From Ectorhizobium quercum (GTDB lineage Bacteria > Pseudomonadota > Alphaproteobacteria > Rhizobiales > Rhizobiaceae): 64,000 bases of DNA. The notes below the pieces were generated by a model that saw only the letters and a list, made by a program, of their open reading frames with translations, ran no database searches and had not been told where the DNA came from. Position numbers and translations under genes: made by a program. The DNA lies in contig NZ_JANFPI010000001.1 of assembly GCF_026552795.1 (NCBI RefSeq), positions 1-64,000 on the forward strand, in the 5' to 3' direction. Of the stretch, positions 52,459 through 61,020 are shown in pieces (position 1 is the stretch's first letter; each line of letters starts with the position of its first letter).

Positions 52459-53820
52459 ATGGCCGAACCGCTTCCCCTCAGAAACTGGCTGCAATTCCTG
52501 ATGATCCTCACTCTGGTTGCCGGCGGCTTTTCCGGCAACCGTCATCTGCTTGGCGTCGCCGCCGTTCTGGCCATCGCCGCGACCGCGCTGGAGTGGGGGA
52601 GGCTGTTGAAACTCGCGCGTGTGTTCGCGATCCTCGCCGTGCTGGCCGGCGGCGTCATCGCCGTTCTTCTGCCGGACAGGTTCGCGCTGCTCTGGCAGGC
52701 GCTCGTCCAGGGCGTTTCCTTCGCGGCCCTGATGATGGTGCTCGGCATGCTGCGCCGGCCCGTCCGGCGGTCGGCATTCGTCCGCAGCGGCACGCAGTAC
52801 CTGCTCGCCTTCGAACCGAAGCGCCGTTACGCGGCCATCAATATCGGCGCGCATTTCCTGAGCCTGCTTTTCAATGTCGGGATGATCGCCATGATCGGCG
52901 ACCTTGCCCGGGCCGGCGGGAGCGGCGACGCCGCCCGGCGGCCGATGGTGATCGCGGCCATGCGCGGCGCGGCTCTCGTGAGCATCTGGTCGCCGATCGG
53001 GCTCGGCTTCGCCATCGTCACGGCCGGCGTGCCGGCGCTCGACGGCATGCAACTTATGCTGACCGCGTTCGCGTTCACGGCCGTGGTGCTGGTGCTGACT
53101 TCCCTTCTTCCCCTCCTGCCCGCCGACGCGAGGGGAACCGACGGCGCGACCGCCATTTCCGAGAACGCGACCGTTCGCCCGCTTCTGATTACGCTGGGTG
53201 TCTGCGCGTTGCTTCTCGCCGTCACCATCGGTCTCCACAGGGGGGGCGGCGTCAGCTTCACGCTCGCCTCCGTTGCGGTGCTGCCTGTCTTCACCGCCGC
53301 ATGGCTGTGGCTGGAGATCGGCAAGGACAAGCGGCTCTATCTCTCGGAACTGAAGGGTGCGCTCGCCGGCCTTGGCGATCTCAGGTCGGAAAGCGCCATT
53401 TTCCTGTCCGCCAATGTCATCGGCGCCGCCATTTCCATCGTTCTCGTCTCGCGGCCGGAATGGCGGGAAGTGGCCGCTTCCGGCACGCCGGCGCTGCCCG
53501 TCCTGCTCGCCGGCCTGTTTCTCATCCCGCTGGCGGCGGCCTGCTTCATTCCCAATTCGATCTTCGTGGTGATCCTGGCGCAACTGCTCGGCGCCAGTCC
53601 CATCGGAACGGCGCATCCGCTGGCGCTCGGCGTCATGCTGACCGTTGCCTGGGCAAGCGCCGTCTCGGTCTCGCCCATCAGCGCCATGTGCCTCATCACC
53701 GCCGCTCAATCCGGCGTTTCGCCCCAGCGCGTCGCCTGGCGCTGGAATGCGCCCTTCGCAATTCTCGTGCTCGCGCTCGCCGCCGCCCTGATTTCGGGGC
53801 TGGTCGCTTTCGGCCGGTAG
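52459..53820 (+). CDS. Polytopic inner-membrane protein, putative transporter
   Basis: This 453-residue protein has about twelve hydrophobic segments, beginning WLQFLMILTLVAGGFSGNRH and including FLIPLAAACFIPNSIFVVIL and a conserved-looking SVSPISAMCLITAAQSGVSP near the C-terminus. The layout and that last motif (Pro in helical hairpins) resemble ion-coupled transporters of organic acids, but I cannot assign a family. It is 12 bases after the aminotransferase gene and 98 before the second racemase-like gene, so it probably moves a substrate or product of this pathway. Confidence 0.72.
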   Translation: MAEPLPLRNWLQFLMILTLVAGGFSGNRHLLGVAAVLAIAATALEWGRLLKLARVFAILAVLAGGVIAVLLPDRFALLWQALVQGVSFAALMMVLGMLRRPVRRSAFVRSGTQYLLAFEPKRRYAAINIGAHFLSLLFNVGMIAMIGDLARAGGSGDAARRPMVIAAMRGAALVSIWSPIGLGFAIVTAGVPALDGMQLMLTAFAFTAVVLVLTSLLPLLPADARGTDGATAISENATVRPLLITLGVCALLLAVTIGLHRGGGVSFTLASVAVLPVFTAAWLWLEIGKDKRLYLSELKGALAGLGDLRSESAIFLSANVIGAAISIVLVSRPEWREVAASGTPALPVLLAGLFLIPLAAACFIPNSIFVVILAQLLGASPIGTAHPLALGVMLTVAWASAVSVSPISAMCLITAAQSGVSPQRVAWRWNAPFAILVLALAAALISGLVAFGR

Positions 53821-53918
53821 GGCGGAAGGCAATGCAGGCCCGGCCCGGTCGCAACCTCGAACCCTTTTCCGCCGTTCCGCGCGGAAAAGCCCGCAATCCC
53901 GCAGCAATGGAGACGAAG

Positions 53919-54647
53919 ATGATCTTGAAGGGCGGTTTCACCAATTACGGGCAGGAGATCGGCATCCTGATGCTCGACACCGTTTTCCCGCGCCCGCGCG
54001 GCGATATCGGCAATGCCTGTTCCTACGATTTCCCGGTCCGTTACAAGACCGTGAAGGGCGCAGTCACGAAGAAGATCATGGGCGACGCTCCGGATGCGGA
54101 CCTGATCGCTCCCTTCATCGACGCCGCCCGGGAACTCGAGGCGGAAGGCGTCAGGGCCATCACGACGAGTTGCGGCTTTCTGGCGCCGTTCCAGAAGCAG
54201 ATCGCCGAAGCCATCAATATTCCGGTTTTCACCTCCGCCCTGCTTCAGGCTCCGCTCATCCACGCCATGCTGCCGCCCGGCAAGATCATCGGCGTGTTCA
54301 CCGAGCGGGCCCATCACCTGAACGACCGGCACTTTCGAGGCGTCGGCTGGTCCAGCGAGAATATTCCGGTCCAGATTCAGGGCATGAAGCCGGATGCCGA
54401 ATTTCCGGCGACCTATATCGGCGGAAGAACCGAGCTGGATACGGACGTGTTGAAGGAAGAGATGCTGGACATGACGCGGGAATTCCTGTCGACCTGCCCG
54501 AATCCCGGCGCCATTCTGTTCGAATGCACTAATATGTGCCCGTTCACCTCCTTTGTGGCGGAGGCGTCCGGCCTGCCGGTCTTCGACATCAATACGCTGA
54601 TCAACACCTTCCACCTCGCCGCCCGTCCGCGGCGCTATCTCCCGTGA
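53919..54647 (+). CDS. Asp/Glu racemase-superfamily protein, copy 2
   Basis: This 242-residue paralogue of the protein at 46322 has the same landmarks: IGILMLDTVFPRPRGDIGNA, the first Cys in ITTSCGFLAPFQKQIAEAIN, and the second in ILFECTNMCPFTSFVAEASG. The catalytic Cys pair is conserved. ATG 53919 is chosen because GGAGA lies five bases upstream, overlapping another in-frame ATG at 53907 that lacks a ribosome site. It is the last gene of the locus. The two copies bracket transport and metabolism genes, so they may act on different substrates or as a heterodimer. Confidence 0.83.
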   Translation: MILKGGFTNYGQEIGILMLDTVFPRPRGDIGNACSYDFPVRYKTVKGAVTKKIMGDAPDADLIAPFIDAARELEAEGVRAITTSCGFLAPFQKQIAEAINIPVFTSALLQAPLIHAMLPPGKIIGVFTERAHHLNDRHFRGVGWSSENIPVQIQGMKPDAEFPATYIGGRTELDTDVLKEEMLDMTREFLSTCPNPGAILFECTNMCPFTSFVAEASGLPVFDINTLINTFHLAARPRRYLP

Positions 54648-54669
54648 ACCGGTCCCGGCCGGCCGGACG

Positions 54670-56862
54670 TCAGAACTTCACCTTCGCCGTCAGCGTCGCA
54701 TTGAACGGCTCGCCGATCTGGTTGCCGAGCGCCGTCGCGCCGATGGACGATGTGTAGTAGGTCCTGTCGAATATGTTCTTGAGGTTAAGCTGGAGCGTCA
54801 GCGGCCGCTCGAGATTGATCGTATAGGCCGCGAAGGCATCCACCGCCGCATAGCCGGGCAGGAAATAGGCGTTGTTGTTGATGCCCGCCCGCTCGCCGAC
54901 CGCGCGCACGCCACCGCCGACCTTCAGCGTGTTGCCCATCGCGCCCAGTTCGCCGAAATCGTAGGTCACGTAAAGCGAGCCGGTATGGCGCGGCACGTTG
55001 ACCGGACGATAGCCGGCATAATCGCCCTTCCTGATTTCGGCGTCGGTGAAGCCGTAGCTGGCGATCACGTCGATCTTCTCGGTCAGCGATCCGGCGATGT
55101 CGACTTCGAAGCCTCGGGCACGCACCAGGCCGGCGGTCTTCAAGATGGTCGCGCCGCCCGCACCCTCTTCGGAATAGGCGACGTTCTTCTTGTCGCTGGT
55201 GTAGAGCGCCACATTGGCGGTCAGCCCGGAGAACAGGTCGAATTTCGCGCCGACTTCGTAGGATACGCCCTCTTCCGGATCGAGATTGCCGTAATAATTG
55301 GCGATGGACGACTGCGGCCGGAAGGTCTTCGCTGCATTGGCGTAGAGCGAGACGTCGGGCGTCAGCTTGTAGACCACGCCGCCGCTCGGAACGATCGCGT
55401 CGCCGTAGCTGTCGGTATTGGTGGTGAAGGGGCGTCCCTTGCCCGCCATCAGGTCATAATACTGGTAGCGCAGCCCGCCGACCAGAATCCACTGGTCGGT
55501 GAGATGCAGCGCATCCTGCATGTAGAAGGAGACGGTCGAAAGCTTTTCCGTCTGGTCGCTGTCGGCGGCCGAAACCGCCGTGCATTCCGGCAGGTTTCCG
55601 TAGACGGGATTGTAGATGTTGAAATTCACCGAGGCCGGGCAGCGGATCATGTCGGTGCGCAGCGTGTCGCTGTAATCGTAGGACGTCCCGAACAGGAGAT
55701 CGTTGCGCAAGCCGCCGATCTCGACCTCGCCCGTCAGGTCGGCGCGCAGGGCGTGGTTGTAGATCGTGGAATATTGCGTCGCGTCGGCACGGCGGGAGAG
55801 ATTGCCGGTCGCCGCATCGTAGGACATGACGCGCGCCTGGTTGTCGGAATATTCGTTGCGGCTGTAGCTGTAGTCGATGCCGAGCTTCCAGGTGTCGGAA
55901 AGCTGCCGGTCGATCTCGACCTGCACCGTGTCGGACTTGCCGTCGGTGATGTTGTAGGGCTCGTCGAAGCGGATCTTGCGATCCACATTGACGGCGCGTC
56001 CGGTCGTCACGTCGAAGATGGTGCCGCGGTCGAAGGGAACGCTGTAGTCCTCATGCGTGTAGGAAACCGTGACCTCCGTATCCTCGCCCGTCCACTTCAG
56101 CGACGGGGAGAGCAGCCATCGTTCGGTTTCGCCGAAATTGCGCCAGTAATCCGTCTTCTGGTATTCGCCGATCAGGCGGTAGGAAAGGTCGGTGCCGGCA
56201 ATCGGCCCGGTCACGTCGAAACCGGTCGCGCCGCCACCGAAGCTCGAAAGGCTGCCGTAGACCTCCGCCCCGAAGGTGCTTTCCGGCTTTTTCGTCACGA
56301 CATTGACCATGCCGCCGGGATCGAGGATGCCGTAGAGCGTCGAGGCCGGCCCCTTGAGAACCTCGACCCGCTCGGTCGTGGCGTTGAAGGAACGCGGCAG
56401 GGCCGTCTTCAGGCCGTTGGTGAGGATGGAGCCGTCGCGATTGTCGCCGAAGCCGCGCCGGATAAGCGCATCCTGCGTGCCGCCCAGCGTGTTGGACTGC
56501 GAGACGCCGCTGACATTGGCGAGCGCCTCGTCCAGATTGGTGGCGGCCTGATCCCTGAGCACCGCGCCGCTGACGACGTTGACGCTCTGGGGAATGTCCT
56601 TGAGCGGCGTTTCGCTCCGCGTGGCGGTCGCGGTCGAAACCGGCCGGTAGCCGTCGGTCGATCCGGCGGCACCCTCGACGGTGATGGTTTGTAGGCGGGT
56701 TTCCCCGTCTTCGGAAGAGGCCGCCTCCGCCGCTTCTGCGGTCGGGCGCGCGGTTTTCTTCAAGACCGCATCCTGTGCGCCGGCCGGTCCGCCCGGCACG
56801 AAACCGAGAAGAAGAAGGACGGACAATGCCGTCCCGTGCTCAAACCGCCGCCTGTGCGCCAT
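54670..56862 (-). CDS. TonB-dependent siderophore receptor
   Basis: This 730-residue outer-membrane receptor has a signal peptide (MAHRRRFEHGTALSVLLLLG, cleavage after GPAGAQ). The TonB-box and plug region follow (LQTITVEGA, DIPQSVNVVSGAVLRDQAA, VEVLKGPASTLYGILDPGGM, VNVVTKKP), then a 22-strand barrel ending in FNATLTAKVKF, a typical C-terminal Phe. The plug motifs are those of hydroxamate and related ferrisiderophore receptors (FhuA/FoxA type). ATG 56862 gives the signal peptide directly; the longer open frame to 57072 does not. It is divergent from the ABC import genes, and each side of the shared region has an iron-box. Confidence 0.9.
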   Translation of the reverse strand: MAHRRRFEHGTALSVLLLLGFVPGGPAGAQDAVLKKTARPTAEAAEAASSEDGETRLQTITVEGAAGSTDGYRPVSTATATRSETPLKDIPQSVNVVSGAVLRDQAATNLDEALANVSGVSQSNTLGGTQDALIRRGFGDNRDGSILTNGLKTALPRSFNATTERVEVLKGPASTLYGILDPGGMVNVVTKKPESTFGAEVYGSLSSFGGGATGFDVTGPIAGTDLSYRLIGEYQKTDYWRNFGETERWLLSPSLKWTGEDTEVTVSYTHEDYSVPFDRGTIFDVTTGRAVNVDRKIRFDEPYNITDGKSDTVQVEIDRQLSDTWKLGIDYSYSRNEYSDNQARVMSYDAATGNLSRRADATQYSTIYNHALRADLTGEVEIGGLRNDLLFGTSYDYSDTLRTDMIRCPASVNFNIYNPVYGNLPECTAVSAADSDQTEKLSTVSFYMQDALHLTDQWILVGGLRYQYYDLMAGKGRPFTTNTDSYGDAIVPSGGVVYKLTPDVSLYANAAKTFRPQSSIANYYGNLDPEEGVSYEVGAKFDLFSGLTANVALYTSDKKNVAYSEEGAGGATILKTAGLVRARGFEVDIAGSLTEKIDVIASYGFTDAEIRKGDYAGYRPVNVPRHTGSLYVTYDFGELGAMGNTLKVGGGVRAVGERAGINNNAYFLPGYAAVDAFAAYTINLERPLTLQLNLKNIFDRTYYTSSIGATALGNQIGEPFNATLTAKVKF

Positions 56863-56929
56863 CGATGCGAATCCCCTTGCCTGCGAATAGCCCGCCTGTT
56901 GCGCGAGTCGAGCGGTTTTATTTATTTCA

Positions 56930-56944
56930 TGATTGTAGTAGTCA
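56930..56944. promoter_or_regulatory. IRO box (RirA-type iron-responsive site), receptor side
   Basis: TGATTGTAGTAGTCA is an exact TGA-N9-TCA motif, 68 bases before the receptor start. RirA represses iron-uptake genes at such boxes under iron sufficiency in rhizobia and agrobacteria. It is an approximate mirror image of the second box at 57075. Confidence 0.75.
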
Positions 56945-57074
56945 ACTTTATGCCGCGCCGGGGAAGGCCTTCGCCGGGGAAAAATGACGTTTGAAAGGCC
57001 GCTGTCGCGCCGTCCGGCCCGCTTCGCAGGCCTGCCGGAAGGGTCGATGACAAAATTTTCATCCGCCTTCATCT

Positions 57075-57089
57075 TGACTACTACATTCA
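57075..57089. promoter_or_regulatory. IRO box (RirA-type iron-responsive site), importer side
   Basis: TGACTACTACATTCA is an exact TGA-N9-TCA motif, 38 bases before the ABC ATPase start. Its TTGACTACTACA core is the exact complement of TGTAGTAGTCAA in the receptor-side box, so the two boxes form a long inverted pair 145 bases apart. Confidence 0.75.
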
Positions 57090-57126
57090 GGAAATACAGG
57101 CGATTGCGAAATCAGGATGAAAGACG

Positions 57127-57951
57127 ATGACGGCACCCGACCAGGGCCTGCACGAAACCGCACCGCTCGCGGCGCTGAATATCGACGTCTCTTACGGCAG
57201 GGAACGCGCTCTGGCCGGGGTCTCCATGCTGGCGCCCGCGGGCCGGCTGACCGTGCTCGCCGGTCCCAACGGGTCTGGCAAGTCCACGCTGCTGTCGGCC
57301 CTGTCGCGCATCCTGAAGCCCGTTTCGGGGGCCGTGCTGCTCGATGGTAGGGCCATGTCGGACATGCCGACCCGCGAGATCGCCAGAACGCTCGGCCTGC
57401 TGCCGCAGGGACCGCTGGTGCCCGAAGGCATCACCGTCTACGACCTCGTCTGCCGCGGGCGCTACCCGCATCAGGGCTTCCTGAAGCAATGGAGCGCTGC
57501 CGACGAGGAGGCCGTCGGCCGTGCCCTGTCGGTCACGGGCGTCGAGGCGCTGGCGTCCCGGCCCGTCGAAAGCCTTTCCGGCGGGCAGCGCCAGCGTTGC
57601 TTCATCGCCATGACCCTGGCGCAGGAAACCGCCATCCTGCTGTTCGACGAGCCCGTGACCTTCCTCGACCTGCGCTACCAGGTGGAGGTCATGGAACTGA
57701 TCGCCAGCCTGTCGCGCCGTCACGGACGCACCGTGGTCGCGGTGCTGCACGACATCAACGCCGCCCTGCAATATGCCGACCGGATCGTCTTCCTGAAGGA
57801 CGGGCGCATCCACGACGTCCTCGAAAATCCCGCCGACTGTAGCGAGGAGCATATCCACACGGTTTTCGGGGCGAAAGTCACCCGCGTGACGCATCCGCTG
57901 ACCGGCAAGCCGGCCTTCCTGCCCTCGCCGCCGACCGGGGCCGCGCCATGA
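57127..57951 (+). CDS. Iron-siderophore ABC transporter ATP-binding protein (FecE/FhuC type)
   Basis: This 274-residue ATPase has Walker A GPNGSGKST at residues 46-54, the family segment LGLLPQGPLVPEGITVYDLV, signature VESLSGGQRQRCFIAMTL and Walker B ILLFDEPVTFLDLRYQVEVM. These are features of FecE/FhuC-type ATPases for ferric siderophore and heme uptake. It is the first gene of the importer operon and overlaps the next gene start by four bases (ATGA at 57948). Confidence 0.93.
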   Translation: MTAPDQGLHETAPLAALNIDVSYGRERALAGVSMLAPAGRLTVLAGPNGSGKSTLLSALSRILKPVSGAVLLDGRAMSDMPTREIARTLGLLPQGPLVPEGITVYDLVCRGRYPHQGFLKQWSAADEEAVGRALSVTGVEALASRPVESLSGGQRQRCFIAMTLAQETAILLFDEPVTFLDLRYQVEVMELIASLSRRHGRTVVAVLHDINAALQYADRIVFLKDGRIHDVLENPADCSEEHIHTVFGAKVTRVTHPLTGKPAFLPSPPTGAAP

Positions 57952-58973
57952 CCGCCGCTTCCGGCAGGCTGCGCCGGGCGGGCGCCGGGCAGGGCGGCCT
58001 GTGCCTCGTTCTTCTGGCATGCGCAACCTGCCTCGTCGCCCTCCTGCATCTGTCCACCGGGGCGCGGCCGATTGCCCCGTCCGTGCTCATCGAAACGATC
58101 GGCGGTTTCGATCCCGGCAATCTCGATCACCGCATCCTCACCGGCATCCGCCTGCCGCGGCTCGCCGCCGGTCTCGCCTGCGGCGCGGCGCTTTCCGTTT
58201 CCGGCCTGCTCCTGCAATCGCTGCTGCGCAATCCGCTGGGGGAGCCGCATGTTCTCGGCCTCAATGCCGGGGCGAGCCTTGCGGTCGTCGCCCTTTCCGC
58301 CCTGCCGGCCGGCCTCGTTCCCGGCATGGCGCGGCCGCTGGCCGCCGCGCTCGGCGGCGGCGCACTGTTCTCGCTGGTGCTGGTGCTCGCCTCGGCGGGC
58401 CGGATCGGGCTGACGATGACGAAAGTCACCTTCTGCGGCATCGCACTGTCGGCGCTCGCCTCCGCGCTCATCTCCGCGATCCTGATCCTCGATCAGGAAA
58501 CGCTGGAACAGATACGGCTGTGGCTTGCGGGCGATCTGGCCGGAGCGGCCTGGAGCGAGATCGCGCCGGCCCTGCCGGTCATGCTGTGCGCCCTGCTGGC
58601 CGCTGCCCTCATCGCGCCGCGGCTGGATGCGATGGCGCTCGGCGATGCCGCCGCCGTCAGCCTCGGCGTGCCGGTGCGCGCCACCCGCCTCGTCGGCCTC
58701 GTCGCCACCGCCGCCCTGTGCGGCGGCGCCGTCTCCATCGCCGGGCCGATCGGCTTCGTCGGCCTCATCGTGCCCGGCATCGCCCATCGTCTTTCGGGCG
58801 GGCGGCACCTGCTGTCGCTGCCGATCGCCGCCATCGGCGGCGGCGCGCTGCTTCTTGCCGCCGATGTTGCCGGCAGGACGTTGCTTGCGCCGCAGGAAAT
58901 CGCCACCGGCATCATGACCGCCTTCATCGGCGCGCCGGTCTTCCTCCTCATCGTGGCGAGGACCTTGCGATGA
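57948..58973 (+). CDS. Iron-siderophore ABC permease (FecCD family), first
   Basis: This 341-residue permease has about ten helices and FecCD-family marks: RILTGIRLPRLAAGLACGAA, LSVSGLLLQSLLRNPLGEPH, VLGLNAGASLAVVALSALPA, GPIGFVGLIVPGIAHRLSGG. With the second permease it forms the membrane channel. It overlaps both neighbours by four bases (ATGA), so stoichiometric synthesis is likely. Confidence 0.92.
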   Translation: MTAASGRLRRAGAGQGGLCLVLLACATCLVALLHLSTGARPIAPSVLIETIGGFDPGNLDHRILTGIRLPRLAAGLACGAALSVSGLLLQSLLRNPLGEPHVLGLNAGASLAVVALSALPAGLVPGMARPLAAALGGGALFSLVLVLASAGRIGLTMTKVTFCGIALSALASALISAILILDQETLEQIRLWLAGDLAGAAWSEIAPALPVMLCALLAAALIAPRLDAMALGDAAAVSLGVPVRATRLVGLVATAALCGGAVSIAGPIGFVGLIVPGIAHRLSGGRHLLSLPIAAIGGGALLLAADVAGRTLLAPQEIATGIMTAFIGAPVFLLIVARTLR

Positions 58974-60022
58974 CGGACCTTGCGATGGCAAACGGCTACG
59001 GACGACTGGCCCTTGGGCCGCTGCGGTGGCGCTTCCACCGCCGTCGGCTGGCGCTTTGCCTGCTGCTCGCCCTCCTCGTCTTGGCCGCCGCCTTCGCCGG
59101 GCTGGCGACGGGAAGCGGCAAGGCCGGCCTTGCCGACCTCCTCGCCTTTCTTTCCGGTACGGCGGACATGACCGGCGGCGGCCTTTCCGTCGTCGGCGAC
59201 CTGCGCCTGCCGCGCGTGCTGCTGGCGCTCGCCTGCGGCGCGATGCTCGGCCTTGCCGGCGCGGCGCTGCAAACCCTGACCCGCAACGGTCTTGCCGATC
59301 CCGGTCTTCTCGGCGTGCGCGAGGGCGCGAGCCTCGCGGTCATCACGCTGATCATCGCCCTGCCGGCGGCGCCGCTTTATCTTCGCCCCTTCGCGGGCAT
59401 GGCCGGCGGGCTTGCCGTGGCGCTTGCCGCCGTGGCCATCGCACGCTCGCTGTCGCGCCTGCGCTTCGTCCTGGTCGGCATCGGCCTTTCCTGGCTCCTG
59501 TCGGCCGCGATTTCCATGATCCTCGTCACGGCCGAGGTCGACCGGGTGCAGACGGCGATGGTGTGGATGGCCGGCAGCCTGGCCACGGCCTCCCCGGACA
59601 TGCTGCCGCTCGCCTTTGCCTGCCTCGCGGTCGGCGGCGGGGTGCTCGCCCTCACGGCCCGCGCCGCCGATACCGGCCTTCTGGGCGATGCCGCCGCCAG
59701 GGGGCTGGGCGTGAAGACCGGGCAACTGACCGCGCTGCGCATCGCCGCGCCTGTCCTGCTCACCGCGGCCGCCGTTTCCTGCGCGGGAGGGTTGGGCTTC
59801 GTCGGGCTGGTCGCGCCCCATCTCACGCGGCTCGCCTTCGGCGGTGGGCAGGCGACGCTTCTCACCGGCAGCGCCTTGTCCGGGGCCGGGCTGGTTCTGG
59901 CCGCCGACACGCTGGGGCGCACCCTGTTCGCCCCCTTGCAAATCCCCGCCGGGATCGTGCTCGCCGTCATCGGCGTGCCGGTCCTGCTTGCCCTCCTGTG
60001 GCGACGCCGCAACCAGTTCTGA
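58970..60022 (+). CDS. Iron-siderophore ABC permease (FecCD family), second
   Basis: This 350-residue permease is homologous to the preceding one: DLRLPRVLLALACGAMLGLA, LQTLTRNGLADPGLLGVREG, and in the second half GLGFVGLVAPHLTRLAFGGG and ADTLGRTLFAPLQIPAGIVL. Two different permeases suggest a heterodimeric channel. A GTG or second ATG could serve as start, but ATG 58970 overlaps the previous stop exactly. It precedes the binding-protein gene by 13 bases. Confidence 0.92.
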   Translation: MTDLAMANGYGRLALGPLRWRFHRRRLALCLLLALLVLAAAFAGLATGSGKAGLADLLAFLSGTADMTGGGLSVVGDLRLPRVLLALACGAMLGLAGAALQTLTRNGLADPGLLGVREGASLAVITLIIALPAAPLYLRPFAGMAGGLAVALAAVAIARSLSRLRFVLVGIGLSWLLSAAISMILVTAEVDRVQTAMVWMAGSLATASPDMLPLAFACLAVGGGVLALTARAADTGLLGDAAARGLGVKTGQLTALRIAAPVLLTAAAVSCAGGLGFVGLVAPHLTRLAFGGGQATLLTGSALSGAGLVLAADTLGRTLFAPLQIPAGIVLAVIGVPVLLALLWRRRNQF

Positions 60023-60035
60023 AGGAGTCTGGCGC

Positions 60036-60980
60036 ATGATCCGCTGGCTGTTCCTCGTGCCGTTCCTCTACCTCGCCCTTGCGGCGCAGGCGCAGGAAAC
60101 GCGCCCCTTCACCGACGATACCGGCCGCACCGTCGCCGTTCCGGCAAGGCCGGCGCGGATCGCCTCCCTGCACGACATCGACATCACCATCCCGCTCGTC
60201 GAACTCGGCGTCGTTCCCGCCGCCAGCCACGGACGCATCGGGCTGGACGGCAAGCCCTATCTGCGCTCGGGTGCGTTGCTGGCCGGCGTCGATTTCGACA
60301 ATTCGGACATGCTCTACATCGGCTCCACCGATATCGACATCGAGGCGCTGGCGGAAGCCAGGCCCGATCTGATCGTCACAGCCACCGGACGGCCGACGCC
60401 GGTGGACATCCTCGAACGGATCGCCCCGACCGTCGTTCTGGACGCCACGCGTCTCGGCGCGCCGCATGTCTATGCCCGGCTTGCGGAACTGACGGGAACG
60501 CAAGCCCGCCTCTCGGTGCTGGAGCGGCGCTATCGCAGCGGCATCGAGGCGCTGAAGCGGGCCGTGGAGACGGACAAGGTGACGGTCTCGGTGTTGCAGC
60601 CGCTGAACGGCAAGGTCAACACCTACCACACCTACCGCTCCCTCGGCCGCGTTCTGAGGGATGCGGGCTTCCGTTTCCCCGCGCTGATCGATTCCATCCC
60701 CGAGGGTGGCCGCATCGAGATCAGCGCCGAACGCCTGCCTGAACTCGATGCCGATTTCATCTTCGATCCCTACCGCTCCGACACCGGCGGCACCTCGGCG
60801 GAGGAAATCGCCGCGATGGAAAAGGTCCTGCCGGGCTTCTGCACCTTCCTCAGGGCCTGCCGCGAGGGGCGCTACGTGATGGTGTCGCGCGAGGAGGCGA
60901 TCTCCAACAGCTATGCGGCGCTGGCGCTGATGACCGCTGTCGTGCAGGCCAGCATCGCGCCCCGTCCCGCCGCGCCTTGA
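60036..60980 (+). CDS. Iron-siderophore ABC substrate-binding protein (FecB type)
   Basis: This 314-residue protein has a signal peptide (MIRWLFLVPFLYLALAAQAQ) and the periplasmic-binding class III fold of BtuF/FecB: TRPFTDDTGRTVAVPARPAR at the N-terminus, IEALAEARPDLIVTATGRPT and the long connecting helix. No lipobox Cys is present, so it is free in the periplasm. It is the last gene of the operon and has AAGGAG nine bases before its ATG. It delivers the ferrisiderophore, brought in by the receptor encoded divergently, to the FecCD-type channel. Confidence 0.9.
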   Translation: MIRWLFLVPFLYLALAAQAQETRPFTDDTGRTVAVPARPARIASLHDIDITIPLVELGVVPAASHGRIGLDGKPYLRSGALLAGVDFDNSDMLYIGSTDIDIEALAEARPDLIVTATGRPTPVDILERIAPTVVLDATRLGAPHVYARLAELTGTQARLSVLERRYRSGIEALKRAVETDKVTVSVLQPLNGKVNTYHTYRSLGRVLRDAGFRFPALIDSIPEGGRIEISAERLPELDADFIFDPYRSDTGGTSAEEIAAMEKVLPGFCTFLRACREGRYVMVSREEAISNSYAALALMTAVVQASIAPRPAAP

Positions 60981-61020
60981 TGGGGGGCGGCTTTTGCGGC
61001 TATATGGAGGGGAAGACCGT

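Noticed and set aside
51076-53907. Minus-strand frame of 943 codons opposite the aminotransferase and membrane-protein genes.
   Set aside because: Low-complexity Arg/Gly/His-rich translation without domain, antisense to convincing genes.
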